Program-made: the position numbers and the translations under genes
Shown: positions 36,712 to 46,494 of the stretch, one piece after another
Layout of the letters: every line of letters begins with the position of its first letter
Position numbering within the stretch: position 1 is the first letter of the stretch
The notes under the pieces: generated by a model
What the model saw: only the letters and a program-made list of their open reading frames with translations
The model's database searches: none
Told to the model about the DNA's origin: nothing
Source of the DNA: Advenella kashmirensis WT001
Lineage (GTDB): Bacteria; Pseudomonadota; Gammaproteobacteria; Burkholderiales; Burkholderiaceae_B
Assembly: GCF_000219915.2 (NCBI RefSeq)
Contig: NC_017964.1
Span: 3,100,001-3,164,000 of the forward strand
DNA length: 64,000 nt
Reading direction: 5' to 3'

Positions 36712-37458
36712 ATGATTACACTGCCCTGCCTAGATAACGGCGAGCCATTTCCTCCGGCCTGCCAGGCATTGAAAGAGCCGGATGGTCTGCTGGCGTTTGG
36801 CGGTGATCTGTCCACTTCCCGCCTGCTACAAGCCTACAAACTTGGCATTTTCCCCTGGTACTCGGCCGATCAGCCGGTGCTGTGGTGGTCGCCTTCTGCG
36901 CGCATGGTGCTGCGATGCGATGACTTCAGGATCTCGCCAAGCCTGGGCAAATTGCTCAAGCGTGTGGCCCGTAACGAGCGTCAGCAAGACGCCGCCATTA
37001 CGGTCACGACCGACACATGCTTTGAGGCGGTAATGCGCGCCTGTGCTGCGCCACGTGGTGCACAGGCCGGCACCTGGATTACAGATGAAATGATCGCCGC
37101 CTACACGGAACTGCACCGCCAGGGCTATGCCCATTCAATTGAAACCTGGCTGGATGGACAACTGGCCGGCGGCCTGTACGGTATTGGCATCGGCCGCATG
37201 TTCTATGGGGAATCCATGTTCTCCACCAGCAGCAACACCTCCAAAATTGCGCTGGCCTGGCTGGTGCGCTTTCTCAAGGCCAATCAGGTCACATGGATCG
37301 ACTGTCAGCAGGATACGCCACATCTGGCCAGTATGGGTGCACGCCCTCAGCCACGGGCAGCGTTTCTGCGTCATGTGTCAGAGACCGTCAACCAACCCGC
37401 CCTGCTCTGGCCCGCTGGTCAGATGCTGGGAGACGGCACTATCGTTCCCCCGATGTGA
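36712..37458 (+). CDS. aat: Leucyl/phenylalanyl-tRNA--protein transferase
   Basis: Adds Leu or Phe from tRNA to proteins with N-terminal Arg or Lys, marking them for ClpS/ClpAP. The 248-residue protein has the family patterns EPDGLLAFGGDLS, LGIFPWYS, WWSPSARMVL, GMFYGESMFS in the form GRMFYGESMFSTSSNTSK and WIDCQQDTPHLASMGA. Length matches Aat. It is directly followed by bpt, the second N-end-rule transferase, 56 bases later. Confidence 0.96.
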   Translation: MITLPCLDNGEPFPPACQALKEPDGLLAFGGDLSTSRLLQAYKLGIFPWYSADQPVLWWSPSARMVLRCDDFRISPSLGKLLKRVARNERQQDAAITVTTDTCFEAVMRACAAPRGAQAGTWITDEMIAAYTELHRQGYAHSIETWLDGQLAGGLYGIGIGRMFYGESMFSTSSNTSKIALAWLVRFLKANQVTWIDCQQDTPHLASMGARPQPRAAFLRHVSETVNQPALLWPAGQMLGDGTIVPPM

Positions 37459-37514
37459 GCAAAACCATTTTTAAGGTATAGTTGGCGAAAATGCCCCACA
37501 GCCGGTAACCAGCC

Positions 37515-38267
37515 ATGAGCGATATCCACGATCCGTCCTTCAACGTCCTGCAGTTTTATCTGACCGCGCCCTATGCCTGTAGCTATCTGGACGGGAAAAT
37601 GGCGCGTTCGCAGGTTGTTGTGCCCGGACACCTGATTCGGCCGCCGGTTTACGCCCAATTGCTGCGCAACGGCTTTCGACGCAGTGGCCTGTTTACCTAC
37701 CGGCCCCGTTGCGATCAATGCCGCGCCTGTATTTCGGTCAGAATCAATTGCGCGCAGTTTGCGCCCAGCCGCACCCAGCGCCGCATCCTGAAACGCCACA
37801 ACAATTTGCGAGCCAGCATCCGCCCCCTGGAATGGGACGAAAGCCACTTTGAACTCTATAAAAAATACCAGGCGTCGCGTCACGCCGGCGGCGGCATGGA
37901 CGATGACAGCGCCGAACAATATGAAGAGTTTCTGCTGACCAGTCGCATCGACTCGCAACTGGTGCAGTTCCATGATGAAGACCAGGTGCTCAGAATGATA
38001 TCCATCATAGATGTAACTGATGACGGGTTATCCTCCGTATACACCTTCTATGATCCGGATTATGCTGGCAGCCTGGGTACTTATGGTATTTTGTGGCAGA
38101 TCGGTCATTGCAACGACCGGGGCCTGCCGTGGTTGTATCTGGGCTATTGGATCGCTCAAAGCCGTAAAATGGCATACAAAATCAATTTCCGGCCTATCGA
38201 GCTTTATATTAACCACCGATGGATCGACAGCGCAAACATTGACCTGTCTGAACTATCTACTTTCTGA
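37515..38267 (+). CDS. bpt: Bacterial leucyltransferase/arginyltransferase homologue
   Basis: A 250-residue Ate1-family aminoacyl-tRNA-protein transferase. In bacteria Bpt moves leucine to N-terminal Asp or Glu. Seen: the N-terminal [20 protein letters not shown], the cysteine cluster [16 protein letters not shown] and [19 protein letters not shown] near the C-terminus. With aat it forms the two-branch bacterial N-degron pathway. The pyrD start lies six bases after its stop, so the three genes are probably one operon. Confidence 0.94.
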   Translation: MSDIHDPSFNVLQFYLTAPYACSYLDGKMARSQVVVPGHLIRPPVYAQLLRNGFRRSGLFTYRPRCDQCRACISVRINCAQFAPSRTQRRILKRHNNLRASIRPLEWDESHFELYKKYQASRHAGGGMDDDSAEQYEEFLLTSRIDSQLVQFHDEDQVLRMISIIDVTDDGLSSVYTFYDPDYAGSLGTYGILWQIGHCNDRGLPWLYLGYWIAQSRKMAYKINFRPIELYINHRWIDSANIDLSELSTF

Positions 38268-38273
38268 TCTGCC

Positions 38274-39334
38274 ATGTCACTTGCCTATCGCCTCTATCCG
38301 CTGATCCGCCCGGTCCTGTTTTCCATGGATCCCGAACGGGCGCACGAACGCACCCTGGAAGGCTTGAACAAATTGCACCAATGGGGGCTGTTGAAAAAAG
38401 TGCTGGATGCCAGGCCCAGTGCTCCCCTGCGCATGCTGGGCCTGGATTTGCCCAACCCGGTTGGCTGGCTGCCGGTCTGGACAAAAATGGCGCCTATATT
38501 GACGCACTAAGCCACATGGGCTTCGGGTTCATGGAAGTGGGCACGGTCACGCCCAAGGCGCAACCGGGCAATCCGAAACCACGCATGTTTCGCCTGCCGC
38601 AAGCCGATGCCCTGATCAATCGTCTGGGTTTTAACAACCAGGGGCTGGAAGCCTTCCTGGCCAATGTGGCGCGCAGCGAATGGAAAAAACGCGGCGGCAT
38701 TCTTGGCCTGAATATTGGCAAGAATGCGGCCACCCCCATAGAGCAGGCGGCCGATGATTATCTGCTGGGTCTGGCAGGCGTATACGCGCACGCCGATTAT
38801 GTGACCGTTAACATATCGTCGCCCAATACCCAGAATCTGCGTGCCCTGCAACAGGTAGACGAACTGACCGGATTGCTGACCGCGCTGCGCGAAAAACGCA
38901 AGGAACTGGCCGATCAGCACGGGCGCGCCGTGCCTGTTGTGGTAAAAATCGCCCCCGATCTGGACGCCAATCAAATTTCAACCATTGCCGGGCTATTGAC
39001 CCAGTATGAGATTGATGGCGTCATTGCCACCAATACGACCTTGTCTCGCAAAGGCGTCAACGGACTGTCCCATGCCAAGGAAAAGGGCGGCTTATCCGGC
39101 ATGCCTGTGCATGAAGCATCGCTCAAAGTCATTCGCGGTCTGCGGCAGCAATTGGCTCCCGATTACCCCATTATCGGGGTAGGCGGCATTATGGAAGGTG
39201 CGCAGGCAGTCGAAAAAGTGCAGGCAGGCGCCAATGCCATTCAGCTCTACACGGGACTGATCTATCGCGGGCCCGTGCTGGTGGACGAATGCGTCAGGGC
39301 GATTGCTGGGCTCGGCCAGCCTGGTGCTGCCTGA
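38274..39334 (+). CDS. pyrD: Dihydroorotate dehydrogenase, quinone type (one frameshift)
   Basis: Class 2 FMN enzyme of the inner membrane that oxidises dihydroorotate in pyrimidine synthesis. The N-terminal membrane-associating helix (residues 1-45, [20 protein letters not shown]) is in one frame. From [11 protein letters not shown] onward the protein is in another. The break is near 38463-38465; one missing C restores [13 protein letters not shown]. After that [29 protein letters not shown] and GVGGIMEG are standard. Corrected length about 354 residues. The gene is essential without salvage, so an assembly error is the likely reason. Confidence 0.93.
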
Positions 39335-39336
39335 CT

Positions 39337-39389
39337 CGTTTTCGAATATTCTATTCGCGTATCCTTTTCGCATATCCTGTTCGAATACG
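39337..39389 (+). repeat. Degenerate 13-bp tandem repeat
   Basis: Three adjacent 13-mers, CTATTCGCGTATC, CTTTTCGCATATC and CTGTTCGAATACG (39351-39389), follow a related unit at 39337-39349. Consensus about CTNTTCGNATATC. Confidence 0.5.
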
Positions 39390-39390
39390 C

Positions 39391-39430
39391 AAAAAAAATA
39401 GCCCTTCGTAATGAAAGGGCTATTTTCTTA
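39391..39430. terminator. Bidirectional rho-independent terminator
   Basis: AAAATAGCCCTT (39395-39406) and AAGGGCTATTTT (39415-39426) are exact complements, with an A8 run on the left and a T-rich right side, between convergent pyrD and the phasin gene. Confidence 0.85.
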
Positions 39431-39470
39431 TCCCGGGCGTCGCCGAAGCACCGCCCGTTGTTCGCGCAGA

Positions 39471-40052
39471 TTAAGCCTGACGGCGAGCAGTTGAACGGCT
39501 TGCCGTTGCAGCTGCTTTTGTGGCTGTCTCTGTTGCCTTGATGGTTGCGTTAGTTGCAGCAGAGATATTGGACTCGGCAACTTCAGCAGCCTGCTTGGCA
39601 GCTTTGTTCATTGAATCATAGGCAGTAGATACGGTTGCCAGTGATGATTTCATCAATGCAACAGCACTTTCAGAACCGGTAGGCGCATTTTTGGCCAGTT
39701 GGTCAATGGCTTCGGAAACCTGTTGCTGACCTTCGGCAACTTGTGCTTCTGTCAGTTTGATCAGTTCGTTGCTCACGCCAGAAACGATGTCATATACGTG
39801 CTTGGTGTAAGCAATGGCTTTTTCTGAGTTGGGCTGGGCCAGTGAAGACACGTAAGCGGCGGCTTCCTGTGGGTCTTTCAGTTCGGCCACTTGCTGGGTT
39901 TGTTCTGCAACTTCACCCAATGTCGCTTTGATCACTTTCAGGTTCAGGTCAACCAGCTTTTCAAAGCCGCTGAACAGGGAACCCTGAACGGCAACAGCAG
40001 CGTTCAGAGCAGATTTTTGACGGTCAAGAATTTGTTGTGGAATGGCGCTCAT
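39471..40052 (-). CDS. Phasin family protein
   Basis: A 193-residue amphipathic helical protein that coats polyhydroxyalkanoate granules. The N-terminus IPQQILDRQKSALNAAVAVQ, the GSLFSGFEKLVDLNLKVIKA helix and the Ala/Lys-rich C-terminus (AAATASRSTARRQA) are family-typical. No signal peptide. Ends facing pyrD across a shared terminator. Its presence implies granule formation in this organism, although no synthase lies in the window. Confidence 0.92.
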   Translation of the reverse strand: MSAIPQQILDRQKSALNAAVAVQGSLFSGFEKLVDLNLKVIKATLGEVAEQTQQVAELKDPQEAAAYVSSLAQPNSEKAIAYTKHVYDIVSGVSNELIKLTEAQVAEGQQQVSEAIDQLAKNAPTGSESAVALMKSSLATVSTAYDSMNKAAKQAAEVAESNISAATNATIKATETATKAAATASRSTARRQA

Positions 40053-40391
40053 GATGATATATCCTCGGTAGATAGTACAGTGTTAAGTTGTGCAGACCTG
40101 GTGCACGGGCACGACAGGTTTCTGCTAAAACAGTTTGCTGCATTGGCGGCAATGTTCTTTTCACTTCCCGGGCTATGACCACCCACCCTATTATTGTTGC
40201 ATTGCACAATTCAAATTATACACATCATTTTCAGTGGGTCAAGCTTTTTTTGTGCAGCGCAACAAAACTCACTCTTCCATCCGTCAAACAGCGATAATTT
40301 ACTGAATATTATATGAATTGTATGACTGAGGCATGACATGCCGGTGGCCCGCCGAGAGCTCGTCAGGCGGACGTCATTGTCGCGCAGCAGG
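40053..40391. other. Gap upstream of the phasin gene, 339 bases
   Basis: No gene. It contains a near-palindrome at 40193-40210 (ATTGTTGCA/TTGCACAAT) and several TGCA-containing segments, which could be sites for a PhaR-type regulator; that is a guess. The rest shows no recognisable element. Confidence 0.4.
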
Positions 40392-41198
40392 TTATTCGTA
40401 ACCCAGTGCGGCCGATATTTTTGCTGCAGTGCTTACCAACATTTCCACCCATTCTTCCTGCAGGCGCTCTGCTGGTGCGGAAATGGACAGGCCGGCCACC
40501 AACTTGCCCGAATCGTCGTAGATTCCGGCAGAAATGCAACGCACACCCAACTCGAGTTCTTCGTTATCACGGGCATAGCCGTGGCGACGCACAAAGCTCA
40601 AGTCGCGTTCAAGCCGATCCAGGTCCGTCAGGCTGTTGCGGGTGTTGCCCGATAAACCGGTGCGTGTCGCGTAGGCGCGCACGTAACGGGCGTCAGACGA
40701 GGCCAGAAAGAGTTTACCGACAGAGGTCAGATGCAACGGTGCCCGCCCGCCAATGGCCCGCACAACCTGCATTCCCGAGCGTTCGCTCCAGGCACGATCA
40801 ATGTAGACAATGTCATCGCCCTGCTGAATGGACAGATTCACGGTTTGTCCGGTCAGATGGTGCAAGGTCTGCAAATGGTCGTGCGCCACATCGCGTACAT
40901 TCAGCCGGTCCTTGACCAGCGCTCCCAACTCCAGAAGCCGAATACCCAATTGGTACATGCCGTTATTGACACGCTCAACATAGCGGCCGACGGCCAGATC
41001 ATTCAGAATACGATGGGCGGTGGAGGCGTGCAGTGCCGTGAGCGCCGCTATATCCTTGAGGGAGACCGGATGCGGCTGGTCAGCCAGGACGTCCAGCACC
41101 TTCATTGTGCGTTCCAGGACCTGGATACTGATGCCGGAAGCGCCATTCGTCTTGTCGGAATCGGACGCAGCCTGCGTAGTTAAAAGCCGGTTAGCCAT
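40392..41198 (-). CDS. IclR-family transcriptional regulator
   Basis: A 268-residue regulator. Helix-turn-helix at about residues 25-85: SLKDIAALTALHASTAHRIL, followed by VERVNNGMYQLGIRLLELG. The effector domain follows, with YIDRAWSERSGMQVVRAIGG and LELGVRCISAGIYDDSGKLV, the usual ligand-binding segments. The target genes are not obvious: it is separated from the CinA-like gene by 107 bases, and both run in the same direction. Confidence 0.9.
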   Translation of the reverse strand: MANRLLTTQAASDSDKTNGASGISIQVLERTMKVLDVLADQPHPVSLKDIAALTALHASTAHRILNDLAVGRYVERVNNGMYQLGIRLLELGALVKDRLNVRDVAHDHLQTLHHLTGQTVNLSIQQGDDIVYIDRAWSERSGMQVVRAIGGRAPLHLTSVGKLFLASSDARYVRAYATRTGLSGNTRNSLTDLDRLERDLSFVRRHGYARDNEELELGVRCISAGIYDDSGKLVAGLSISAPAERLQEEWVEMLVSTAAKISAALGYE

Positions 41199-41305
41199 GA
41201 TGGAGGATATTTAAAATATTGCAGTGCAATATATTCTATATCATATTGTGAAAAATAGAAACCCGACAATGTCGCATTTTCATTTGAATGCGACAATATT
41301 GCCCT

Positions 41306-42124
41306 TTATACGGGTTTGTCCGGATGAAACCGTCCGCCTACGCGCAGGATTTCACCCTTCAAATAGTCGAATGCTGCTGTGGCCGCTGGCTCTTCGCCTT
41401 TGACGCCCAGATCAATATAGGCACCTGCACCCTGGCCCATGGTAGGCAGGCTGAACGTGCTAATGCCGGCCCAGTTCGTTTCGATATGCTCCAGCGCCGG
41501 CGTGATCCGCGATTCAGGAACGCCGTAGGCCAGAATGTTATGCGAAACCAGTTGGCTCAGGTTCTGATAATCTGCATAACGGTTATCCAGGGTCCATTCG
41601 ACCATGGGCCAGGCCATCTCCGGGAATCCCGGAACAAAAGTATGGTCCTGGATGAAAAAACCCGGAATGCGGTTATAGGGGTTGGGCACAATCTCGGCAC
41701 CCACAGGGAACACCCCCATGGCGAGCCGCCGCTGATTTTCCGGCGAACCAGGATCGTGTGTGCCGCGCCCTTCCAGCGCAAGCTGGGCAAAACGTTCGGT
41801 AATCAACCTTTCGGCTTCGGGATGCAGAGCCAGGGGCACACCCAGCGCCTGTGCGACGGCTGTGCGGGTTTTATCATCAGGCGTAGCGCCAATGCCGCCA
41901 CTGGAAAAAACAATATCATCCGATGCAAAACTGCGTTTGTAGGCAGCAATCAGGGTTTCAAGATCGTCCGGCAGGAATTCGGCACGCGACAGTTGCATGC
42001 CTCGCGCGGCAAGCAACTCAATGATTTTGGACAGATGCTTGTCCTGACGCCGGCCAGAAAGAATTTCGTCTCCCACAATGATCAAACTGATTTTACGTGC
42101 TGCCTTATCGTTCATAATGCTCAT
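41306..42124 (-). CDS. CinA/MoCF-like molybdopterin-binding domain protein
   Basis: A 272-residue protein with the N-terminal domain of CinA (MoCF_biosynth fold): SLIIVGDEILSGRRQDKHL, DIVFSSGGIGATPDDKTRTA and VPGFPEMAWPM. The C-terminal nicotinamide-nucleotide amidase domain of full CinA is absent, and length fits stand-alone relatives in beta-proteobacteria. The best-known activities of this fold are ADP-ribose pyrophosphatase and molybdopterin binding; the function here is unproven. Confidence 0.85.
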   Translation of the reverse strand: MSIMNDKAARKISLIIVGDEILSGRRQDKHLSKIIELLAARGMQLSRAEFLPDDLETLIAAYKRSFASDDIVFSSGGIGATPDDKTRTAVAQALGVPLALHPEAERLITERFAQLALEGRGTHDPGSPENQRRLAMGVFPVGAEIVPNPYNRIPGFFIQDHTFVPGFPEMAWPMVEWTLDNRYADYQNLSQLVSHNILAYGVPESRITPALEHIETNWAGISTFSLPTMGQGAGAYIDLGVKGEEPAATAAFDYLKGEILRVGGRFHPDKPV

Positions 42125-42163
42125 CCTGTTATTGCCCCGTCGCGGGATGACGCTATTCTAACG

Positions 42164-42976
42164 CTAAAGGTCGGACTGTGCCGACAATAGCGGCGGGCTG
42201 TTCCGACGTTGTTCGACCAGTGCAGCCAGACCGTGGTGCGCATAGACCAGGGAGGTAAATACAGGCAACACAATCCAGGTAAGGGGAATCAGGTTAATCG
42301 TCGCGCAGATCGTGCCGATCAGCCATCCGCCGCCACGCCGACGAGCGATAACCTGCGCCCGCTCCTGCCTTGTCGCATGCTCGACCAGCGCATCAAACCG
42401 CAGCATATGGGTGAAGGCATAAGCCCACCAGAATATATGCAGCAGCACCGCAACGGGTGGAATCAGCCACAGCGGTAGCGTAATGACCCAGCCAACGATA
42501 AATACCAGCACCACTTTGGCCGAGTTCACCAGGCTTGAAACAAAGACCTGGCTACCGCGGCGATCCAGTTCCGGATAGTCGGTGCGCGCTACATGGCCTA
42601 CCACCATGGGCATGACCAGCACAGCGGCAATCAGCAGACCGATACTGCTGCCAATCGTAACCATGATGACAAACACCAGGATATGCACCAGATAGACTGT
42701 CATGGATAACAGTCCGACGCCAGCCATCCAGCCTTCCATGCCAGTCATCATTTCCGACTGCGTGACAAACAGGTTTAACCAATCGGCCACCGGCTCCCAC
42801 AGGAAGCGCGCAAAAAACAGCATAACAATCAGCGCCGCGGCAAACGGCAGCAACAGCGCCAGCAACATGCGTGGCTGCAGTTGTGAGACCATCGCACGTC
42901 CGAAAGCGCGGCCAACCCCTTCGTATGGCGATGGCATACTTTCTGATTGCTGTCCGAATGGTGTACTATTTTGCAT
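42164..42976 (-). CDS. EI24/CysZ-like membrane protein
   Basis: A 270-residue integral membrane protein with about five to six hydrophobic segments (LLALLLPFAAALIVMLFFA, VYLVHILVFVIMVTIGSSIG, VVLVFIVGWVITLPLWLIPP). It matches the EI24 domain family that includes the sulfate transporter CysZ, although many beta-proteobacterial members are uncharacterised. ATG 42976 is preferred over an upstream in-frame start because AAGGGAAAG precedes it. Divergent from the thioredoxin-like gene. Confidence 0.82.
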   Translation of the reverse strand: MQNSTPFGQQSESMPSPYEGVGRAFGRAMVSQLQPRMLLALLLPFAAALIVMLFFARFLWEPVADWLNLFVTQSEMMTGMEGWMAGVGLLSMTVYLVHILVFVIMVTIGSSIGLLIAAVLVMPMVVGHVARTDYPELDRRGSQVFVSSLVNSAKVVLVFIVGWVITLPLWLIPPVAVLLHIFWWAYAFTHMLRFDALVEHATRQERAQVIARRRGGGWLIGTICATINLIPLTWIVLPVFTSLVYAHHGLAALVEQRRNSPPLLSAQSDL

Positions 42977-43063
42977 GACTTTCCCTTTGCGCAATGGCGT
43001 AAATGGTTTCAGATCCAACCGTTACCTGTGACTCGTTCACTGTTACTCATTTGCAGACCCAAT

Positions 43064-43450
43064 ATGTTCATTCAAACCCCCGGCCAGCACGTCCCCCAGT
43101 TGCTCCAGGCACTGGACAATCCCGACACATGGCTGATTGCCTGTTACTGCGCCGCCTGGTGCGACACTTGCGGCGACTATCACGCGGCCTTCCAGGCCAT
43201 GAGCGAACGCTACCCGCAACATCTGTTCCTTTGGATTGACGTTGAAGACAATCCCGAGCTGCTGGATGACCTGGACGTTGAGAACTTCCCTACCCTGCTG
43301 ATCCAGACCGGCGGGCAAACTCGTTTTTTTGGCACCATGCTGCCCTACATCAGCCACCTGGAACGCATGCTGCAGGCCGTGGGCGACGAACCTGACACGC
43401 GCGCCGACGGGCCGGCCGATCTGCGAACGCTGTTGACCGCCTCGGCCTGA
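43064..43450 (+). CDS. Thioredoxin-fold protein, CDTC active site
   Basis: A 128-residue cytoplasmic thioredoxin-like protein. The redox motif is AAWCDTCGDY at about residues 30-39, CxxC but with Asp-Thr and not the Gly-Pro of thioredoxin. The cis-proline is in VENFPTLLIQ. No signal peptide. The internal Asp and Thr should alter redox potential. ATG 43064 is chosen because the fold begins directly after it. Alone between the EI24 gene and the convergent helicase. Confidence 0.82.
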   Translation: MFIQTPGQHVPQLLQALDNPDTWLIACYCAAWCDTCGDYHAAFQAMSERYPQHLFLWIDVEDNPELLDDLDVENFPTLLIQTGGQTRFFGTMLPYISHLERMLQAVGDEPDTRADGPADLRTLLTASA

Positions 43451-43600
43451 GACAGCGCCGGCCGATGCCAGGCGCAGGGCAAGATCGGGCAATGCGGCAA
43501 TTGCGCAGCATCATTGACGCCCGCTTGCCGCAACCTTGATTTAAACAGGAATGTGGGAATAGTAAGCCGCGGTTTCAAGTATTTGAACGCGGCTGAAACA

Positions 43601-45031
43601 TCAGTTTTCGGGTGAGTTGTCGGTACTGGGACGGCCACCCAGCAAAACGGCCAGCATGGGCTTGGGTCCATGCCCTTCAGGGCGCCGGTTTACCACAGTG
43701 TCGGATTCGGCCTTTTGCTTGGTCGGCTCGTAAGGACGAAAGAAAAAGTCGTCAATGGGGGTGGCCCGGGCCGCAGGAAAAGTTTTCTTGTAGCGTTCAG
43801 GCTTGCCGCTTGCAGCTCGCGCCGGGTGATGTCCGCGCGCCAGAAAAACGCTGGGAATGGATAGCACACCCCGTGGTACCGGTGTTTTGATCAGCTTTTC
43901 GATATCTTCCAGCAGGCGCTCTTCGGTTTGCGTATAAAAGGCGATGGCCTCGCCCTTCGCACCTGCCCTGCCGGTACGGCCGATACGGTGCACGTAGTCT
44001 TCGGCGTTATAGGGCAGGTCCATATTGATCACGCAAGGCAAGCCGACCACGTCCAGGCCCCTGGCCGCCACATCGGTGGCCACCAGAACCGCAATTTCGC
44101 CCGACTTGAAGCCCTCGAGCGCCTTGATGCGCTCGGCTTGCGAGCGATCGCCGTGAATGGACTCGGCATTGATGCCTTCACTGACCAGTTCCCGGGCGAC
44201 GCGGCTGGCGCCGATTTTGGTATTGACAAAAACAATGACCTGGCTCAGGTTGCGCGACTTCAGCGTATACAGCACCGCCGCTTTCTTTTCATTTGGCGCG
44301 ACCGGATAGGCAATTTGTGTGACGGTTTCGGCCGTGGCATTGCGCGGCGCGACATTGATTTCCACCGGATTGTTCAGGAAACTGCGCGCCAGCTTACGGA
44401 TATCATTACTGAACGTCGCGGAAAACAACAAGCTTTGGCGCGGTTTGGGCAGTAACCGAACGATGCGTTCCAGATCTGGCAGAAAACCCATATCCAGCAT
44501 GCGATCAGCCTCATCCAGCACCAGCACGCTGACCTGGCTCAGACTGACGTTCTTCTGTTCGATATGGTCCAGCAGTCGTCCCGGCGTGGCAATCAGCAGC
44601 TCGCAGCCCTTGCGCAACTGATCGCGCTGAGCGTTCATATCCACTCCACCAAAAACAACAGCCACGCGCAAGGGAGAGCTGTGGCTGTAGCGTTTAACGC
44701 TTTCTGCGACCTGATCGGCCAGTTCCCGCGTGGGCGCCAGGATCAGGGCGCGCACCGGATGGCGGGCTGGCGACATGCTGCTGTTGGCCATAGGCATGAG
44801 CCGGTGCAGCAGCGGCAGCGTAAATGCCGCTGTTTTGCCCGTGCCGGTCTGGGCTGCGCCCATGATGTCGCGCCCGTCCATAATCAGCGGCATGGCCTGT
44901 TCCTGGATGGGCGTTGGCTTGGTATAGCCGCTGGCCATCACCGCCTTCAGCAGATCGGGGTGCAGGCCGACCTCGGTAAAGGATTCGAAGGTAGTGGTTT
45001 TGCCGGAAGTAGTCGTATTGGCGTCGGTCAT
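43601..45031 (-). CDS. rhlE: DEAD-box RNA helicase, RhlE type
   Basis: ATP-dependent RNA helicase of 476 residues. The Q motif is near residue 35 (KPTPIQEQAMP), followed by motif I AQTGTGKTAAF, motif II VLDEADRMLD, motif III SATF, then VATDVAARGLDV and HRIGRTGRAG. A divergent C-terminal tail of about 100 residues has basic and Pro-rich stretches. The N-terminus includes SGKTTTF, which also occurs in the OmpA-like protein. ATG 45031 is used; the base-45034 codon is TTG. Role probably in RNA folding or ribosome assembly. Confidence 0.92.
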   Translation of the reverse strand: MTDANTTTSGKTTTFESFTEVGLHPDLLKAVMASGYTKPTPIQEQAMPLIMDGRDIMGAAQTGTGKTAAFTLPLLHRLMPMANSSMSPARHPVRALILAPTRELADQVAESVKRYSHSSPLRVAVVFGGVDMNAQRDQLRKGCELLIATPGRLLDHIEQKNVSLSQVSVLVLDEADRMLDMGFLPDLERIVRLLPKPRQSLLFSATFSNDIRKLARSFLNNPVEINVAPRNATAETVTQIAYPVAPNEKKAAVLYTLKSRNLSQVIVFVNTKIGASRVARELVSEGINAESIHGDRSQAERIKALEGFKSGEIAVLVATDVAARGLDVVGLPCVINMDLPYNAEDYVHRIGRTGRAGAKGEAIAFYTQTEERLLEDIEKLIKTPVPRGVLSIPSVFLARGHHPARAASGKPERYKKTFPAARATPIDDFFFRPYEPTKQKAESDTVVNRRPEGHGPKPMLAVLLGGRPSTDNSPEN

Positions 45032-45137
45032 CAAGTGTATGTAAAGGAACTGAAAATTGCGGCAGGCCGCGAAAACGTCATTTTACTCTACTCATGTACC
45101 CATCTATGCCTATCGGCCCGGAAATAGGGAGAAAGCC

Positions 45138-45458
45138 TTAGAAAATCCAGCGTAAAAGCCACAAGACGACCATACCGACAGCGATCATGAAAAGAATATT
45201 ACGTACCCGCAAAAATGCCAGCGCAGCCACCACCGCCGCAAAAAACTCGGCGCCGACCTGTGGCCACTGCCCCACAGTCCAGGGCAACAGGCTGGGCACG
45301 ATAATGGCCGTCAGAGCAGCGACCGGGGCGTAGCGCAGGCCACGACTTACCGTCTTGCTCAAGGGAAAATACTGGCCCAGCATGAGGTAACCGGCCCGGG
45401 TCAGCAAGCTGCCGATGCCCAGCAACACAATGACAAGCGCAATATAGGTATCACTCAT
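45138..45458 (-). CDS. azlD: AzlD branched-chain amino acid export subunit
   Basis: A 106-residue membrane protein with about four spans, of the AzlD family, small partner of AzlC. The signature TRAGYLMLGQYFPLSKTVSR is followed by LRYAPVAALTAIIVPSLL, characteristic of the family. Start ATG 45458 overlaps the azlC stop by four bases, so it is translationally coupled. Confidence 0.92.
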   Translation of the reverse strand: MSDTYIALVIVLLGIGSLLTRAGYLMLGQYFPLSKTVSRGLRYAPVAALTAIIVPSLLPWTVGQWPQVGAEFFAAVVAALAFLRVRNILFMIAVGMVVLWLLRWIF

Positions 45459-46219
45459 GCACGCTTTCCTTTGATCATGAATTTCTCGGACAGAATGCCG
45501 GCAGCAATCCCGGCCACAATGGCGATGAACAGCCCCATGCGCAGCGGCAGCGGCTGGCCCAGCCAGGCTACTGCGCCGGCCACCAGCACCGTTACCAGCA
45601 TGGGCCGACCCTTGATGAGCGGGATGACAACAGCCATCAGCGTGAGCACGCCGGCAAACTCCAGCGACCATTCACGCGGCACGCGATCGCCGATCAGCAC
45701 ACCGGCCAGGGTACTTAACTGCCATGCCCCCGCGATGGCCGTCCCCATGGACAGATAGGTCCACACATAAACCGTACGGCGCTTCTGGCGGACATGGCGA
45801 AACAGGCTGACGAAGACTACGTAATTGATATCGGTCAGCAGATACCCCAGCACCAGCCGCTTAAAATGAGAATATCGTTCGAAAAACGGATAAAGCGTCG
45901 CGCCAAATATGACAAACCGGATATTAACAATGAAACCGGCCAGAAACACCATCCATACCGGGGCGCCGGCGGCCATCAGCGGTAACGCCGTCAGCTGGGC
46001 CGATCCGGCATAAACCCACAGCGACATGATCATGGCCTGCCAGAAGGACAAACCGTAATTGACCATGGCCACACCGGACACAAATCCCCAGGCGGACAAC
46101 GCCAGCAGGTGAGGACCCACCGCCCGCATCCCCAGTTGAACGGCCTGTCGACGCGCCAGCCGGTGCGCATCGCTGGCGGCAGGCAAAACCCGCGCTAAAA
46201 GAATAAACGGGGAAAACAA
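45455..46219 (-). CDS. azlC: AzlC branched-chain amino acid exporter subunit
   Basis: A 254-residue membrane protein with five or more spans. The family segment SLWVYAGSAQLTALPLMAAG and FIVNIRFVIFGATLYPFF (a conserved NxRxxxxxAxLYPxF motif) identify AzlC. Together with AzlD it exports branched-chain amino acids or analogues. The start ATG 46219 lies in a 275-base divergent gap, with no clear operator. Confidence 0.92.
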   Translation of the reverse strand: MFSPFILLARVLPAASDAHRLARRQAVQLGMRAVGPHLLALSAWGFVSGVAMVNYGLSFWQAMIMSLWVYAGSAQLTALPLMAAGAPVWMVFLAGFIVNIRFVIFGATLYPFFERYSHFKRLVLGYLLTDINYVVFVSLFRHVRQKRRTVYVWTYLSMGTAIAGAWQLSTLAGVLIGDRVPREWSLEFAGVLTLMAVVIPLIKGRPMLVTVLVAGAVAWLGQPLPLRMGLFIAIVAGIAAGILSEKFMIKGKRA

Positions 46220-46494
46220 AATAGTTCCTTGTGCTGTACAATACGCTGTGTAACGGCGTATGAACGGATGCTCGGTAGCGGCGTAGACAATGAAGATATG
46301 CTGGGAATTCTAGCAAAAGCAGCGCGCTCATCCTCATTGCACCCGCCCCAGGGTCGAAATATAATACGCCAGCACCCATCGGCCAGAGTAAAGTGACGCT
46401 GCACGGCAACACTCGGGCCGGTTACCATCAAACACACGTGCGTGCCGTTTACAGCGCGCATAACATGTCTTTCCGCTTTTTTAGGAAGTAACTG

